A stretch of DNA of 22,878 nt, taken from the NCBI GenBank assembly GCA_030527765.1, contig JAUNAE010000022.1, positions 1 to 22,878 of the forward strand. The letters run 5' to 3'. The notes under the pieces were generated by a model. The model did no database searches. It was given only the letters and a program-made list of their open reading frames with translations, and was not told the origin of the DNA. A program made the position numbers and the translations under genes. Below, piece by piece: positions 22,249 through 22,878 of this stretch (position 1 is the stretch's first letter; each line of letters starts with the position of its first letter). This stretch comes from Eubacteriales bacterium (GTDB lineage: Bacteria > Bacillota_A > Clostridia > Lachnospirales > Lachnospiraceae).

Positions 22249-22878
22249 CTATTCGTTGCTTGCATCGATTTCGTCGATGACTTTTTTGATTTTACGGATC
22301 TCTTCTACTGCAGACTGGCTGAAATCAAAAGGAGATACTCCCTGGCGGTCCGCATCCATGATTTCTGTATTGTAATGAATAAATCCAAGCAGATCTTCTG
22401 CAGGAATTTTGGAACGAACGAATTCTTCGTCCTTTTCATCGCGAACCTTGTTCGCAACGACATGAACCTGCTTCACTCCAAGATCTGCGGCCAGACGTTT
22501 GACATTCTTGTATGTCTGTACGCTTCTGGCTCCCGGCTCAATCACAACAATAAACTGATCCATCTGCTCTGTGGTTCCTCTGCCAAGATGCTCCAGGCCG
22601 GCTTCCATATCCAGAACAACGACGTCTCCTCTGTGCAGCACAAGGTTGTTGATAATTCTTCGAAGCATTACATGCTCAGGACAGACACATCCGGCACCAC
22701 CGGTCTCCACCGTTCCAAGAAGCAGAAGCTTCACGCCGTTTTTGACCTGGCCGTAAGCATCCGGAATATCATCTACCTTCGGATTCAGTTTATAAAACGT
22801 ATTATCCGGGGTTGCACCTGTACGCTCTTCGATCAGTTTTCGCATTTTACTGATAGGAACGATTTTGTCAAGTTCTTC
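22249..22878 (-). CDS. cooC: CooC-type nickel-insertion ATPase for CODH/ACS (N-terminus outside window)
   Basis: A P-loop MinD/NifH-like ATPase that matures the nickel centres of CODH/ACS. The frame is open to the right edge (EELDKIVPISK precedes the first visible Met), so the Walker A loop is not seen and the visible part is ~209 residues. Supporting motifs are GGAGCVCPEHVMLRRI, with the CxC pair that binds metal at the dimer interface of CooC1, VVLDMEAGLEHLGRGT (Walker B/switch region) and VVANKVRDEKDEEFV (nucleotide-binding NK). Its TAG stop overlaps the acsB ribosome site, and acsB follows 12 bp on. The CODH subunit gene is expected nearby but outside the window. Confidence 0.9.
   Translation of the reverse strand, partial: EELDKIVPISKMRKLIEERTGATPDNTFYKLNPKVDDIPDAYGQVKNGVKLLLLGTVETGGAGCVCPEHVMLRRIINNLVLHRGDVVVLDMEAGLEHLGRGTTEQMDQFIVVIEPGARSVQTYKNVKRLAADLGVKQVHVVANKVRDEKDEEFVRSKIPAEDLLGFIHYNTEIMDADRQGVSPFDFSQSAVEEIRKIKKVIDEIDASNE

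Overview
The window looks like the chromosome of an acetogenic gut-type Firmicute, probably Lachnospiraceae and most like Blautia. This rests on gene content and protein resemblance, not on a database search. It carries most of the carbonyl branch of the Wood-Ljungdahl pathway, two enzymes of the methyl branch, and a clostridial-type tetrapyrrole operon. It also has a Re-type citrate synthase gene followed by NADP-isocitrate dehydrogenase. Nearly everything is on the minus strand; only the chorismate synthase remnant at the left edge and cbiK are on the plus strand. No tRNA, rRNA, CRISPR array, insertion sequence or prophage gene was seen.

Left part (1-9300): the 3' end of aroC (+) and a lactonase-family beta-propeller gene (-) converge on a shared hairpin. 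Next is a compact minus-strand operon, in transcription order hemA, sirC, hemC, cobA-hemD fusion, hemB, hemL. It makes uroporphyrinogen III from glutamyl-tRNA and sends it through precorrin-2 to sirohydrochlorin. cbiK, the cobalt chelatase that commits sirohydrochlorin to cobalamin, diverges from hemA. The intergenic region has two near-consensus sigma-A promoters, and a Fur/PerR-type box lies on the hemA -10 element.

Middle (9300-12200): a Re-citrate synthase-type gene precedes icd in one unit with a good promoter. The synthase frame is interrupted by an in-frame TAG at a position where homologues seem to carry about three extra codons, which suggests a 9-bp deletion.

Right part (12200-22878): the Wood-Ljungdahl cluster, in transcription order cooC (cut by the window edge), acsB, acsD, acsC, acsE, acsV (RACo), a DUF3786 gene, fchA, folD. 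AcsB is acetyl-CoA synthase. AcsC/AcsD are the corrinoid iron-sulfur protein, AcsE loads methyl groups onto it, and RACo reactivates it. FchA and FolD supply methylene-THF from methenyl/formyl-THF. FolD lacks the usual cyclohydrolase Lys and Gln, so FchA is probably the only cyclohydrolase here. CODH (acsA/cooS), formyl-THF synthetase and methylene-THF reductase are not in the window.

The acs cluster is not one uniform transcript. An internal promoter with an adjacent palindrome precedes acsD, a hairpin separates acsC from acsE, a strong UUCG terminator separates acsE from acsV, and a long terminator follows folD. The two halves fit together, because the hem/cbi genes make the precursor of the corrinoid that AcsC/AcsD need.
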